Below, one piece after another: positions 12,430 through 25,964 of a DNA stretch of 64,000 nt (its first letter is position 1; every line of letters begins with the position of its first letter). Made by a program: the position numbers and the translations under genes. This stretch comes from Capitulum mitella (Eukaryota; Arthropoda; Thecostraca; Pollicipedomorpha; Pollicipedidae), in assembly GCA_030062745.1 (NCBI GenBank), contig CP099851.1:6511661-6575660 (forward strand), read 5' to 3'. Below the pieces are notes generated by a model. The model ran no database searches and was not told the origin of the DNA. It saw nothing but the letters and a program-made list of their open reading frames with translations.

Positions 12430-15400
12430 AGCTCTTCGTAATGTTCGTATTTGTTTTGTCCGTGGTATATCTTATTAGAGTGGGGCTTTGGTATTGTTGT
12501 GACTTGTTCGTTCTTTGTCGAACGAGCAGTGGACTAAGGATGTGGTTGTCATGTCAGCGCCAAAAATAATTCGATCACCACCTAAACCATTAAGGTTTCG
12601 TTCACCGTATCCTGCAAAAGAGCAGCCCTCTGATCTATTTGGATTTAAATGAATGACCTGAAATCACTCGTTTATGCACGTATTTGATGGGCTGGATCAA
12701 CATTGAGAAGTCGTTTTATTCCACCTGCGTAGGGCGCGGTAACAGTTAAACAGGGATGGAATCAAGCACCGTGGCGTGCTCCATTTGTACCTTGCCATAT
12801 TGCTGTCAACATGGCACAATGTCGGGGAATCCTCCATATTTATTAAAAATTAATAAGTGCTCATCCGAGCAGAAGCCGAAATACAACCAACGCTAAAAAA
12901 AAAAAACAAAGCCCCCCAAGGTCGAAGGTCGGGACAATCGTCGTGCCGTGAAGGAAGGAGATGAACACTGATCTTAGGAATGTAAATAGTCCTCGTTCTA
13001 CAACGGAAAATTTTAAAATGAAAGCTTCGTCCCGTTTTCGTTCCCAAACTGACATTAGTTCGGAAGGGCCCGAATGCAATGTGGCATTAGAAAAATTACC
13101 CTGACAGACACGATTTTGCTAGGGTCTCGGTGCTAGTTGAAAGCAACCCTACAGAAAGGGTACGCCAAAGGCATTACCGAATTCGGTGTGTGGGCATGGA
13201 TCAGGAGCTACAGCTGTAAAACCTGGTCAGAGGCTTGGCCGCACATCCTATTCTGGCACCGCGTATTATGATGGTGCTGCCTTTGAAAGGACATATGAAA
13301 ATATGGCACGGTCGTACATATACTTCTTCGAAACATTTTGCTCGATGATAAGGTTCAGTTGATCCGGTATTTCTGGTATTTGTTTGAATGGCAGGATTCC
13401 ATACCCTGTGAAGCACCTGGCGCACATTGTCAGTTAGGACATTACTGTCATCGAAAACTCAAGGACACGCAGGCAACTCAGTGACCTCTGTAGAGTGGAT
13501 GTCGTAAGCCCTAATTTCTCTGACAAGCCACAGCCGTACAGTCTACGGGTAACTAGGTTTGCCGTAGACTGGTCGATAAGCCGGCGATGGATTCGGCGGT
13601 AACGTAGCCGTAGGCTCAATGGTATGCCGACTATGGCTTATTCACACGTTAGCTGTAAACTCACCCGTAAGTAGCTGTCGATTTACGGGTGCGCTAACTG
13701 TGCAGCCATTGGTTAGTTAGCCGAGATAGTAGAGCCGTCGATTTCAAAACGGGTCGAAGTTTCCTGGGCCCGGCGTGAAGTTAGCCGTGGCTTCAGTGCT
13801 ACTGTTCGTTGTATATCGCATATACATACACTATAGCCGTGGATTCAGTGCTAAATTGGTTTGGGATCAGCGGTGGCCCATTGTGTAGACCTGTTCCGTC
13901 CGGCTGTGCTGCACCTTCCACAGCGCTCCGCCAGCTGGCTCGCGCGCCGGTGGCACGCACTGGACACGAAATTAATGAGCTCCTTTAACGGCGTGGAACG
14001 GATGTGTCACTGCAATTTCATGGTCGAATGCCTCTTGCCAGGCACGTCATGTGATGTGTTCATTTTAATGGCGGATTTCCTCTATTGTCCGTTGGAATTC
14101 GCACGTAAGGTGGGAATGGTACAACCGATAAGAGGGGACGCTTGTAAAACACAACGTGGACCTCTAGTTGGCAACATTCCGAGACAATAGGGTTTGCCAG
14201 GAACAGCGTCGTCATGCGTATTGCCTACGAAGATCAGACGCGAAAAAGATCCATGTGGTTCTGTTTTTTTTGGCTTCCAACGTTAACTTGCTTCTTCCTC
14301 CAGAGCAAATAAAACGGGAGAAAACGATCGCCGATAGCCCGCCCTAAACTCATTTTAACTACAATTTCCAAGTTCGTCTCTGGGTGCAAACGCCATTCAT
14401 GCGAGAAGCATGTCTATCAAGATATTGGGAGTTAACCTTTCGACGAACTGGGAATGATGAAATTCCGATCCGAACGGGAAAAGAGAAGCTTTCCATAGAT
14501 ATCAAGACGGAAAAAAGTAGTCATTCTGGTTCTTGAACGGAACATATATAACATGAAGCGATTCAGCTAAAAAACCTTCACTGTTCCCGCTTCCCTAATA
14601 CACTTCAGTGGTAAGTTATTGGGAGCGTATTCTACTGTATATTTCCACTGCCAAAATGGCGCAGGCTATATTCTGTTTCCGGTCCCTGGTCTCATATATC
14701 CTCTTAAAGAGAATGTGCCGCCTTCAGCACGTTTGTGAACTGAAGTAGTCAAATTGCACGTTTTTGTTCTAGACGTTTTGTTAAGAATATACATTATTCC
14801 TTGAAGTTCTTGCTTTTCCAGGTATCAGAGAGATTTCCCCTGAATTTCTCCTGTGATTTATTCAACCGTGCCCTATTGCCGGCTGTTGGATGAGAACACG
14901 AGCAGGCGCATGCTAGTGAACGTTTCCAGGATACCCAGATTGCTTTGCATTATTAGATAACTCCAAAATATGCTTTCTAAGTTAATTAACCTGCTGGGCG
15001 CTTCTGTGTATGTATCTGTAAGAAAAAAACGGCTTTTCGGCTCCGTTTTCATGTACTGGATCCCGCTTGAAATCGTGAAAAAAATACATGAAATCGTGAA
15101 GTATACCGATCTCCTTGACCGAATTCGACGAAACGGGGCTTAAACGAAAGTCTAGGATCTAAACAGCTTTCGACGCATGCAAAAGTAGTCGCAAATGTCA
15201 ATGGTGTCTTTGGGAGAGCAAAAAGGGGATAAAGAACCCACATTTTTGCTCTGGAATACGACTCTGCAGATCCTTATTTTGACTGATATAAGTTTTTGTA
15301 TTTAAGGTAGTTTCAAGGTTTGTCTAGAAGAAAATTTTTCGTGGGAATGGTGGAACCAGGACCTGGTTTATATAAGGACAGTTGTCTACGAATGTCTTGG

Positions 15401-15930
15401 TTAATTAAGTTTTGCCTGATGGACCTAACCAATCAAGTAATCACGCTGAAAAATAGTTACAGTCCATTAGGAGCATTAATGACGGGTCCAAGAAGCTAAG
15501 GTCGGGGTAATTGTCACCTACTGAAGGTGCCAGTGTTGTACTCATAAGTTCACCAAATCACCAAACCATAGTTGTTGGCTTCTTGTTCCTTTCCTTTACT
15601 CTTGCTGGATCCATCCTTGCTAGTGCATGTATATGTCGCATATAGATTTTCCACATGACATATGTGTATATTATTCCATGTGTCACGATTGGGCTTAAAC
15701 CAAACATATAAACAAATAACAAATATTGATCAAAGCCTGAATCTGTAAAATTCTTTACCTGACTCTGCCCTTCATCCTTATTTATGTTCCTGCTGCAACC
15801 TTTATCCTTTTTATCTTTGTTATAGCGTAAAAAAACGCTTACTTGTCGAGCTATACCTTGTTTTCAGCAAGTAGAACCCACTTAGTACACATGACATTGT
15901 ATAACCCGCTATGATGTTTCCTGCATCTAC
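12430..15930. other. non-coding, minor repeats only
   Basis: No supported gene. Between about 13500 and 13860 there are scattered diverged copies of a motif around GTAGCCGT, including AGCCGTGGCTTCAGTGCTA near 13781 and a near copy about 54 bp later. A third CAAAATGGCG motif lies at 14652-14661 and opens a 30-codon frame without further support. Confidence 0.4.
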
Positions 15931-15939
15931 CGTCGATAG

Positions 15940-16220
15940 CAGGCGCATAGCCAGGATTTTCCTCGGGGGGAGGGCAAGAGCCAAATTTTGTCATATTCCA
16001 CTGACATATGATGGAAGCGATAGGAAAAACCAGCAGTTTTATGTCTTTTCTCCCATATTTTACGCACAAGAAAACATATAATGTTTGCTTTTCCAACATA
16101 TATATCATCACTATTGCGCATTCCTGCGAAATCGCTACATTTCTAGCGTAGACCGCTTGGTTCGGGGGGCATGGCCTTCATGCCCCCCCCATCCCCCTTG
16201 GCTACGTCCCTGCTCGACAG
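15940..16220. mobile_element. MITE-like element with imperfect inverted ends
   Basis: The left end reads GCAGGCGCATAGCCAGGAT followed by a G-rich run. The right end, on the opposite strand, reads GCAGGGACGTAGCCAAGGG followed by a G-rich run. The ends therefore form imperfect terminal inverted repeats about 270 bp apart. The pattern (CGTAGCCA near a poly-G tract) resembles short non-autonomous elements common in invertebrate genomes. No protein is encoded. Confidence 0.5.
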
Positions 16221-16229
16221 TCTCCAAAC

Positions 16230-17690
16230 ATTTTTTAGATGATTTGGATTGCCCATCAACACAAATGCCACTCTTTAAAATTACAATATCCCAAAACATT
16301 GGCTTCCAGCACCAAAATCTGACCTAGCATGCACCCGTTTGAAACGACCGCAGAATGACCTGACGTGCCTCCTGGAAACGCCTCTTTATGTCTAAAAAGA
16401 CACCACTTTTTGAAGGGATCCAAGGAATGAAAAAGAAATATAAATGTCGTATCAAGCACATAGTTTCTGCAATGGTCAGCATCTGCAGAAAACAGAAACA
16501 AAACAAAAGAGGCAGTCGTTCTACAGAAAAACCCTGCCGTAACCCCGTAAAATGAGAACTCGGTTTATCACGGAAAAGTTTTGGGGGAGAATTGTCAGAG
16601 GCTGAGCATTTACAATGCAAGCATTTTTCGGGCGACGAAACACCAAAAGTAACCTTGTGAAGTAAAATAGGTGTTTCGTCTTCATCACTAACTCGGAACT
16701 GAAATGCAACCTGACTGGGCTGCGATTTATCTCACCCATCAGATGGTGCCGAGGCAGATATAGGAAGCGCATATTTTCGCTGAAGCAAGGAGACAAAATA
16801 CTGCTACTTCCAGCCCTGGTTCTGGGCTGGAGGTTGGAATTCACGTGGCACGAGTTGCACAAGTCGACAGTGAAATGACGGCGCCCCGCGAACGTATCAG
16901 TGTCGTTGAAGATACGCTGCGACGTAGTCAGGCCAAGTCGCCTGTCACCAGACAGGACCAGGGGTCCCGCCACCAAACGAACACGCCCCAGACCGCTCTG
17001 ATGTGCTCATTCATATCGCTCGGTACGTTCATTCATCCGATCAGCACGTGGCGGGTAAACGTAACCACGGAGATCCGCTACGGTCGGGCGGTTTAAACGC
17101 CATGTGTTTAAACATTTGACGGCGGCATGGGCCGTTTCTTTAAACAATGACGGCCATGTGTTCGGATATTTCCAGAAACGAGCCCGGAAGCCGTGGAGAA
17201 TGGCATTCATGTTTTCTGTCGCTTCGAAACGTACTGAGGCTCGTTGGTACTTTAATAATTTGTCGGTTACTCCGAATGTATATTATTGCAAGTAATGCGA
17301 CGGTCAAAAACATGCGACGTATCGCAGATTTTCCCAACTTTTTTTGTAACCCCCAGCACTAGGTGGTGCCAAAGTGCGGTTCACGACGGTATGGCATTTT
17401 ATATCGTGGATTTTTCTGTTATATGATGGCCTTGGCTGAAAGAGCGCCATTTGCTTATTGTCCTCTCTCGTCCGAAGTCCTTACCTCTTCTGATAAAATT
17501 AGGAATCCAAGTAGGAGGGACTAATTTCATGCCAGCACGCTGTCCATTGGAGTCAAGCTAATGGAACCTCGCGGCCTTCGGTCCCTGTCTCTTCATCTCT
17601 GCTCTCCGCGCCGGCCCCGACTCCAATTTTGTCGCTTTGATCTACCTCATGTCGGAAAATTAAATCTCCGCTACTCGGACACGTCTCGGA
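16230..17690. other. non-coding, nothing recognised
   Basis: No convincing gene or repeat. An open frame at 16521-16976 on the minus strand shows no recognised domain. Confidence 0.35.
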
Positions 17691-17699
17691 CTCGTTAAT

Positions 17700-18620
17700 C
17701 GGGCAGGGCCGCCCGATTGGTCGGCTGGGCCGGCCGGAGCTGGTTGTGTGGATCGGCGCCAGACGGTACTTGGCTGAATCCCCCGCCGCACGGTATGCTA
17801 CGTACAATGACCCAAATCGCAACTTCTCTCCTCTTCCGAGCCCGGCCGTGGCGGTAGGACGGTGTGTCGGGCTGGGCACCGTGTTGCCCGTGTTGTGGCT
17901 GTCAGGGCGCCCTGAAAGCCACGCTTCCGGCGTGCTGAAGGAGCTGGTCTGAGGACGGGACGTCCCGGCGCCACGAGCTTTCCGGCCGGTCCCGCTCCGC
18001 TGGACCAAAGCTAAGTACGCCCATCTGCGACGGCGGACGACGCCCGTCGTGGGACTGTCCTCCGCGGAAATGGGCGTGAAATGTCCGTGTGCTCCGCACA
18101 CACCGCGTGGACGCGGCGCCGCGCCGGCCGTCGTGGCCGCGGCCGCCCGAGTGCACGTGTCTTCCGCGGGAAATGGCTGTTGATAGTCGCCGCACAGCCG
18201 GATCCTGTTCCTCTCCGGCTCGCCGCGCGGGCGAGGGGACCGGAAACGCCCCCTCCCCACCGCCATCGGCGGCCCCCTCCCCTGCAGCGGCCGCGCCCTG
18301 TGCGTGGCGGCCGGCCGGGCAATCAGCTGACGGCGGCCGGCAATCAGCTGGCGGCGGGCGGCGGCCACTTGTTGCAGGCCGGCGGGGGCGCGGTGGCCCG
18401 TCTCCGCCGCTGCCGCCGGCCGCGCCGCCGGCCGCTGCAGGCCTGCACCCGGCCGGCCCATTCATTGCTGGGGACTGGCGCCGGGCCGGCCGATGTCCAG
18501 CATGGCCCCACCACCGGCGATACCAGGTGACTGTCGCCGCTGCGCCCTGCCGCAGGCAACGCGTTCTGTGGCGACGTCAGTTGGCACTTGCCACATCCGT
18601 AGCGGAGGCGGATACATTGA
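17700..18620. promoter_or_regulatory. GC/CpG island, function unknown
   Basis: GC-rich block with many CCGGCCGG and GGCAATCAGCTG-type palindromes, for example two copies of GGCAATCAGCTG near 18317-18350. Long open frames on both strands are composition shadows. It drops abruptly to AT-rich GGATACATTTG repeats near 18620-18680. Confidence 0.35.
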
Positions 18621-18689
18621 TTTGTGGATACATTTGCGGATACATTTGATATTTGATTTGCGGGATTTGCGGATATATTCCGCACCGTG

Positions 18690-19610
18690 AGGGGTTTACG
18701 TGTTTATGAAGCCTTTAGAGGATAGCATGTATTTTGCAGCGACTACACACGCTCATTGTCGTTTAAGCGTCTTTCACATTCTGCCCCAAAAGTAGCCGTT
18801 TATTGGTGCTGGAAATAAAATTTGACGTTCATCTGGCCTCGCGTGATGTGAAAGGTCACCTGCGTTTCTGTAGGCTATCGAGTGTTCTTTATTACAACTC
18901 GCTCAATTGAAATGTTTGGTATTTCATGCGGCATGGATGTAGGGGACTCACGAAGTTCGGCGAGTTGGAAACCGTTCCAACATTGGAAAGGTAAAGGCTC
19001 CCAAACCTGTCACCATATTGCTTCTGTAGTTAGATCTGGGGCGCTTTTTGTCAATGGGGGAAGATTTCCGAATAGTATTGCCAGACAGCAGGGTCTCAGA
19101 CCGTGTTTTCGCAGTCCGTGCCAAAAGCATAATGTTCAAATATTTGAAAAGTAAAGCGTCTGCTCTCTCTCAGCCCCCCCCCCCCTTCCTCCCGGAATCT
19201 CCAGTCATGGTTGTATCTACTTGAAAAAAACAGTCATAACTGTCTTTTTCCCGCGATCATTCGCAGAGCTGACAGTCTTGCCCCGCCAAATTTCCAATTG
19301 GCAGGGAAATCGTGCCACGTGGCTCATGGATATCGACGCACATGGTGTCTTTTTTTGCGCAGCGTCTAGACCTTGTGCTAGACCTCGGACGTATCGCGCA
19401 GACGTGGCACGTCGCCGGGTCGGGTGCTATGGGAAGCGTTGAGAAGGGAGAATCACCGGAGAACCCCTCAGCTAGCGGTCCCATCGTCCCGATGACGTCT
19501 GTGTCCCTCTGCCAAGGCTCTTCTCTGGCTGACCCTCCAGCTGTCCCTCCAGCGAACCCTCTGGCAAGCCTGACCTGCAGGTCTGTTCCGCTCTTATGTT
19601 CTCTTTGACG
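18690..19610. other. non-coding, nothing recognised
   Basis: No supported gene. A C run sits near 19175. Confidence 0.35.
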
Positions 19611-19639
19611 TCCAGTCCCCTGAAATGCGCCGCGTCCGT

Positions 19640-19730
19640 TGACCTGTTTTCTCGCCTTTCCGTCTGTCTGTTCTTCTGTCTCCTGTTCTGTCTGTCCCTG
19701 TTTGTCTGTGTCCTGTGTGTCTGTGTCCGC
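19640..19730. repeat. CTGT/CTGTC-rich simple repeat
   Basis: Pyrimidine-rich low-complexity run dominated by CTGTC and CTGTGTC. Confidence 0.75.
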
Positions 19731-20429
19731 ACATTACCCGCTCGTCCATCTGGTAACGTGCCACCCACCCACCTGTCTGTCTAGTCCACATCAGACGCCT
19801 CCTCCGTACACCTTCTTGTCGGCCCATATTTCTCTTCCCTTCTGTTCAGTCGGAATTGTTTCGTCTTACCCACACGAACAGGGCATCACATGCTTGTTCT
19901 TACGCCAGTGTGCCAGTCATTTTATTTGGCCGTGTCGTCTGATCTCTTCCAGTTCGTCGTCTCATCTACCCTTTTGCCTTTCCCTTCTCATGTGAGTTTG
20001 CATTTGTCTCGGGGAGGTGTCATGCAGAAGTGGGGCCATGAAGATCCGGGAGTTTGGTCCGGTTTGGTAGAGAAATTCTGTCTTCTTCGGAACAACCGGC
20101 GGAGACATTGTTGACGCAAAATGACAAGATCAGCCAAAAGGGTCGCGAACTTGAGGTCTACACGAGGTTCACTTCCGTGTGGCACGTTCGCCTGTGTTGT
20201 CCGTTGGCCTGTCTGTCTCTCCGCATTTCCGCCCGTTGACATGCCTGTCTGCCTGTTTGTAGTTCTGTTTCTGTGGGACCGACTCTTTGATTAGCGGACT
20301 GCGAACTGGTCGTGTGGGAGTCTGCTGAAACGTATGGAGTTTGTCTTTGTTTGTTGTCCTGGCGGCGTTCATTCACACGAACGTCTAAGCACCCGTACAA
20401 GGTCCGGCGTATCTCGCCCACTCCTGTTC

Positions 20430-20890
20430 TCTGTCTCAGTCCTCATTCATCCCGGACCCACGCAGCCCGGACGAACTCGCACTCCTCTCTCGCACAACTC
20501 GCAGTCCTCTCTCAATTCTCTGTCAGTCCGAACTCACTCAGTCGTATCTTCTCTCTGCTCGGATTCACTCGGCTTTGTCCTTCCTCAGTCCTCCCTCAGC
20601 CCGAACTCGCTCAGCCCTGTCCTTCCTCAGTCCTCCCTTAGCCCGGACTCGCTCAGCCCTGTCCGTCCTCAGTCCTCCCTCAGCCCTGTCCTCCTTCAGT
20701 CCTGTCCTCCCTCAGTCCTGTGTCAGACCGGAGTCACTCGACCCCGTCCTCGTTCATTCACCCCGGCGCTCGCTCGCCCACCCCATCCTGGCTCACTCAG
20801 CTCCGTCATCGCTCATTCAGCCCTGTCCTCGCTCTCCCAGCTCTCGCTCAGTGCGGCGCTCGCTCGCTCAGCCTCGGTCTCTCTGGTCTC
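20430..20890. repeat. CTCAGCC/CTCAGTCC minisatellite
   Basis: Imperfect tandem copies built from TCAGTCCTCCCTCAGCCC and AACTCGCTCAGCCCTGTCC, with a period near 40 bp in the middle that decays at the ends. It keeps long open frames on the plus strand (Ser/Leu/Pro-rich), but these look like by-products of the repeat. Confidence 0.7.
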
Positions 20891-21654
20891 TCTGGCTGGC
20901 GGCTTTGGCTTCGACTGCAGCTCTGAGCTCTCGGACCTCACCCGTCCGTGCGAGGTGCGAGTCTCCGATGTGGTGTTGGATCTCCGATGTCTGTTGGTTG
21001 TCGCCTTTATTTTCTCGTCAGTTGTTGCTCGGGATGTAAGGAGTGCGGGGGACAGTGCGGCACCAATGAGTTTCTCGCAGGAGCCTGGCGGGAGGGATGG
21101 TGTCGCGACAGGGGGAGCGGTCTGGACCGGGTCCTACTTTCCGTTCGCGCTCACGGGCGCAGGGTTCTCAGACGCAGGCCTGGCTGTCCCGAAAGTCGGC
21201 AGAGGCAACCTCTGCCGGCCGATGGTCCCCGAACGTGTCTCTGTCTCCAGCGGGGAGTGTCACCGCACGGTTTCACGGGCACATGGCGGACAGATCACGT
21301 GAGCACGTCTGGAACTGCTGGAGACTTACCTGTGCCCGGTGGTGTCGGACCGCTGAAGTCTCTGTCCCGCTGTTTGGAACTGGCGGCAAGGAGTGGTTGA
21401 GGTCCGCTGCTGGTGGAGAGGTTCGTTGGCAGGGCAGATTCAGTCAACCGTGGTAGGGAAGGACAGGGCGAATGGTAGGATACGTACCATTTTTATTATC
21501 TTGACTTAGTACGTTGTGAACATTGCATAAGTTTACTTTTCACGCATGGCAAAAAAGAAACTGCAAGGGAATGCGAATTTAACTCTTTATCAATTTACAT
21601 TTCCTAAATCCCAACGTTGGGTTAGCCTGGGGACAGGATTACGATCCATGGCCG

Positions 21655-21905
21655 ACGGATCCGCCTCCGGATCTGCCGCCGGGCCACTGGGTCTGCCGTC
21701 GGGTCTGTCTCCGGGTCTGCCGCTGGGTCACTGGGTCTTCCGCCGGGCCTTTCTCTGGGTCTGTCTCCGGGCCCGCCTGTGGGTCCACCGTAGGGTGCGC
21801 CTCTGGGTCTGCTGCCTGTGGGTCCACCGCGTGGTCCGCATCAGGATCTGCTGCCTGATCGACGACGTGGTCTGCCGCCGGGTCTTCCTGTGGCCTGCCT
21901 CCGGG
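21655..21905. repeat. degenerate CCGGGTCTG-type repeat
   Basis: Imperfect short-period repeat of motifs like GCCGCCGGGTCTGTCTCC, leading into the large CpG island. Confidence 0.6.
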
Positions 21906-22119
21906 TCGGCCGGGCGCGCGGGTCGGCCGGCGGCGCCCGGAGCGCCATATGCGCCGCCGCCGGCCGTCTACAGATGGCATTCATGCGGGCGGCGCAGGTG
22001 ACCGGCGCGGCGACCAGCTGACGCCGGCGCCGGCGCACCGCCACCTGTCTTCATTAACCCAATTTCGGCGCGGTCCGTGCGCCGACACCGACGGCGGCCG
22101 TCTGACCTGGTCTGGTCAC

Positions 22120-22300
22120 GCGCGGCCCGGTCTGGTCCGTGGTTAGGCCTGGTCTGTTGTGGTCTTGTGTGACGTAGTGTGGTCTGGCGTGGTGTGGTTA
22201 TCTTAGTCCACTCTGTCTGTACTCGGTTTGCTCTGGTTCGTCTGATTTGGTGTGGTTGCTGTGGCCTGGCATGGTTTTGTGAGATCTGGCCTGTCCCGGC
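22120..22300. repeat. degenerate TGGTCTGG repeat
   Basis: Loose repetition of GGTCTGGTC and GTGGTNTGG motifs. It is related in sequence to the cleaner pentamer array at 25.97-26.27 kb. Confidence 0.5.
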
Positions 22301-22344
22301 CTGGTCTGATGCCGCCTGATGCGTGGCTGACGCCAGACTGGACC

Positions 22345-22630
22345 CTCTTCCTGATAGGATCCTTCATGTCTAATGTGGACCCTCCCTATCTGTCGTGGAT
22401 CCTCCCTGTCTGATGTGGACCCTCCCTGTCTGGTGTGGGTCCCCCCCCCGTGTGTTGTGGATCCTTCCCGTCGGGTGTCCACCCTCCCTGTGTGGTGTAG
22501 ACCCTCCCTGTCTGATGTGGACCCTCCCTGTCTGGTGTGGGCCCTCCCTGTGTGTTGTGGATCCTTCCTGTCTGGTGTCCAACCTCCCTGTGTGGTGTAG
22601 ACCCTCCCTGTCTGGTGTGGACCCTGCCGG
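22345..22630. repeat. 20-bp minisatellite with 100-bp higher-order period
   Basis: Units of 20 bp (ACCCTCCCTGTCTGGTGTGG and variants). Five unit types recur in the same order, giving a 100-bp higher-order repeat. For example the unit ending GTGTGGTGTAG recurs 100 bp apart, as do the ATCCTTCC...GTGTCC units. One unit has expanded its C run near 22441. Confidence 0.9.
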
Positions 22631-25445
22631 CGCGGCCCGGTGCCGGGCGTTGTCTCTTCGGCCACTTGATTTGCTATCTGTGTCAATAGCCGGCCGCCGC
22701 CGGGGATTGTGTGGCGCCGCCGGTCCGGAACGCGCCGCCCGCCGCCCCGCCGCCCCGCCGTCCGGCTCGGCCTGGTTTCGGCTCGACGCGTGCCCTCTGT
22801 GACCCGTGCCGGCCGTCGGCTGCCGCCGCTGGTCCGCGCGCGTCGACGGACGGCCGTTCTCTCGCGCCCGGTCCGGCGACCGATCGGCACGGCCGGCGAC
22901 GGGCCTCCTGGACGCCGGCCTGGAGCCGCCCCTGGCCCCCGCGCGCCGGCGCCTGGAGCCGCCACTGCGCCGCCAGGAATCCGGCAGGCTTCATTCATTG
23001 GCACGGCCCGGGTCAGCGACCGGCAGCTTTCCCAACATAGCGGCGGCGGCGGCGGCGGCGGCTAACGGACCCGTCTGGCATTCTCGCCGGCGGCCGCCAG
23101 CGGCTCGGCGGCCGCCGTCGCCGGCTGCGGGCCGGGCCGCCGAGCACGTCTCCGAGACGGAGTCAGAGTCGGACTCGGAGGGGCGGAGTCCAGACGGCTG
23201 AGCGGGACCGAGTGGGAAGTGGAGTCGTGGGTGGGAGTGTCGGAGTATCGGAGCCAGAGTGGGAAGGGAAGCGGAGCGGACGGCAGTCGGAGGCGGACGT
23301 GACCCGAGTCTGCCGGGCGGGTTCGAGTCCGATTCGGAGTCGGAGTGGACGCGGCGCGCGGCGGCCGACGCGTCGTCTGCTGGCGCCGGGCCGGCCGGCG
23401 CCGCACTATCGGGCCCTCTCGAGTGGGGCGCCGTGCGCGGGCGCGGCCTCCTGGCACGTGGGTCGGACCGTGCGCAGCCACCGACGGCCGGACTTTGGCC
23501 GGCGGCCGCTGGCTGTCGAGCCTGGCGCCGCCCGCCGAGGAGCGGGGCAGGGCAGGGACGCGTCTTGCCGCGCTGTGACGGTCAGGCGCGGGGTCGGTGT
23601 GCCGGCGGGCGCGCTGGTGGAGTGAAGTGGGCCGGCCCGGCTGCGGGGCGCCGCACCGGCGGGCGCTGCGGCCGGAAATCGCGCCCACTGTCGCGCAGAC
23701 GCGCACGCTGGTCGGTTCGCCCTCCGGCTCTGACTCGGCAGGGGACCGGGCGGGGCAGCGCGCCGCTCGAACTTGGCGAGGACAGTGGCGGTGACGTGCG
23801 AAGGGTCGGCCTCCGCCGCGGCGGTTTCTGAGCGCGGGCCTGTCGCTCACATTTCGAAGCCTCGTTTGGGCCGGGTCGGCCGGGATGTCGGCCGGGCGCC
23901 GGTCGGCCCTGACGGAAGCGCTCCGGACGGCCACGTGGTTCGCCGCGGGCGCGCTCGCTCCGCGGTCCGGCCAGCCGGCCGGCGCAGCTCGCCGGCCCGT
24001 GCGGCAGCGCCGCCGCCGCGCCCCGCCCCGCAGTCCACCGGCCGGGCCGGCTGGAGCCACGTGGTCTGTGCCGGCCCCGCGCCGCTCGGCCGCGCCGCCC
24101 CGCCGCCGCCGCCGCCGCCGCCTCAGTGCGCGCCAGGCGACGGCCGGAGGAGCGGCGGACGGCGTGGTCGTGTCTCGCGGGCGGCCGGCGGCTCGCGCGG
24201 CGGTGCGTGCTGGTCTGAACGGCGTGCTCGTGGACTCGTGGGCTCGTCGTGGCGGTCGTGGCGGGCTGTCGGCGTTCTCGGGACGGAGTCGGCGACGAGT
24301 GAGATCATTGAGGTGCGGCGGAGCAGGCGGGAGCGCAGCGCCGGAGTCGAGAGGTGCGGCGCGGCTGCCGAGCGGGGCTGCCACTGAGGAGTGATGCCGG
24401 CCTTGTCTGCGTCCGACGAGAACTGAACTGAGCTGGAGTCGGCTGCCGGAAGCTCGTGATTTCGAAGAAGCTGCACGAGGCTTTGGACGGTGGACAGTTT
24501 TCTGTACGCGAGGAGTGTCGGAAGGGCTCAAGCTGGCGCCGGGCTCTGTCCTCTCGGCAGCGCGGGCTAGTTCCTTCTGCCCAGGAACGGACGGTCGGAG
24601 TCGTCTCCGTTGCCGCCGTCGGCGGCGGGCGGATGGAACCGAAAAGTTGGCGGACACGGCGGCCGGCCGCGCCTCCGGCCGGCCGGCATGAGGTGAAGTC
24701 TTGGAGTGCGTTTCTCGACGTGTGTGCGGTGCGCGGAGCTCCGGACGGGTGTCCGATGTTCGGTGGTTTCTGCCGCTCTTTTCGCCGGGCTGTCGTTGGA
24801 CGGCGGAGGGGTCCCAGCACAGGCTGTTGGCATGCGCGGCGGAGTGATGGGGAGAGGTGCTTTTTCGCGGTTTTGGAGCGTTTCGGCTTGCGCAGGCGTG
24901 CTCCGAGCGACAAATCGCGCGAGCGTGTGTCGGCGGACAGACGCGTCCCGTTTCACGCAGAAACGTCCGCCCGAAACGGCGTCTGCTGCGGGACTGGGCG
25001 CCACTGCAACGGGCGCATACCTGTGAAATTGGGGCCAGCCGGCGGCGGCGGGGTCGGCCGCCGCCGCCCGCCCGTCTGGGCGGCGGCGTCTGCTCCCACG
25101 GCGGCGGCGCCCCTCCCACGGCGCCGCCGCCGCCGCCGACGCCGCGCACGACTTTCCCAGCGCGGTCGGCGGCGGCGCGGTCGGTTCGATCGCGCACCAA
25201 TGGGGCCGGCGGGCCCTTGATCGCGGCTATTTTTACTGGGCGGCGGCCGTCGCCGGCGGCGCCGCGCCGGCGACGCCGCCGCGGCTCGCCATCGGCGACG
25301 CCGGCTATTTCTGCCGCGGAGAAACCCGACCAGGCGGCGCGCCGGCCGCCGCCAGCGCGCGTGTGCGGCGCCGGCCGCCGCGTCGGCGACTGCGGCGGCC
25401 GGCGCGCGCCGGCCCGTCGAGCCTGCCGGCCTATATATACCGCCG

Positions 25446-25483
<38 letters not shown>

Positions 25484-25830
25484 CGGCTGCATTCCGAGCC
25501 GGGCGGCGCCGCCGCCGCCGCCGCCGCCCGGATTCCGCATTCTCGGCCCGGGCCGGCCCGTTAGGCGGCGGCCGGCCGGCAGAGGGCGGCGGGCGGCCTT
25601 CCCACGGCCGGTCGCGCCGCCGGCGCCGAGCCGCTCGGCCGCCCGGCCGCCCGCCGCCCGCCGGTCGCCCGACCGTGCGCCGCCGGCCGTCCAGCCAGCG
25701 GGGCGGGACGCACCGTCAGGGGCCGCGACGACCCCGTCAGGCCTGCGTCCGGCGTCCTGCCCTTCCGAACCAACCCTCGGTGACGACCAGCTGGTGTTTT
25801 AATGCGTCGCTGCCCGTCTGACGTCGTGGG
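22630..25830. promoter_or_regulatory. large GC/CpG island
   Basis: About 3.2 kb of extreme GC and CpG content with many GCCGCC triplet runs, the longest near 25437-25490 just after TATATATA at about 25431. All long open frames on both strands here (up to about 800 codons) are Ala/Arg/Gly/Pro composition shadows with no domain. It ends at a pentamer array and a TATA-box candidate and probably contains a promoter or 5' exon of a gene I cannot identify. Confidence 0.5.
25437..25490. repeat. (GCC)n trinucleotide run
   Basis: Nearly pure CCG/GCC repeat with one CAC interruption. Further shorter GCC runs occur at 23040-23060, 24095-24125 and 25508-25530. Confidence 0.9.
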
Positions 25831-25964
25831 AAGTGGAATTCGTTGAGGAAGGTCTGTCGCATTCGGAGCTCGAACCTCACGCACGTTTCCCTGAAGGCGT
25901 GCGTGGCACCGGACGTTCGCGTGGCGACGGCCCGGTCTGCTGCCTGCGGCGTCGGTTGTAGTCG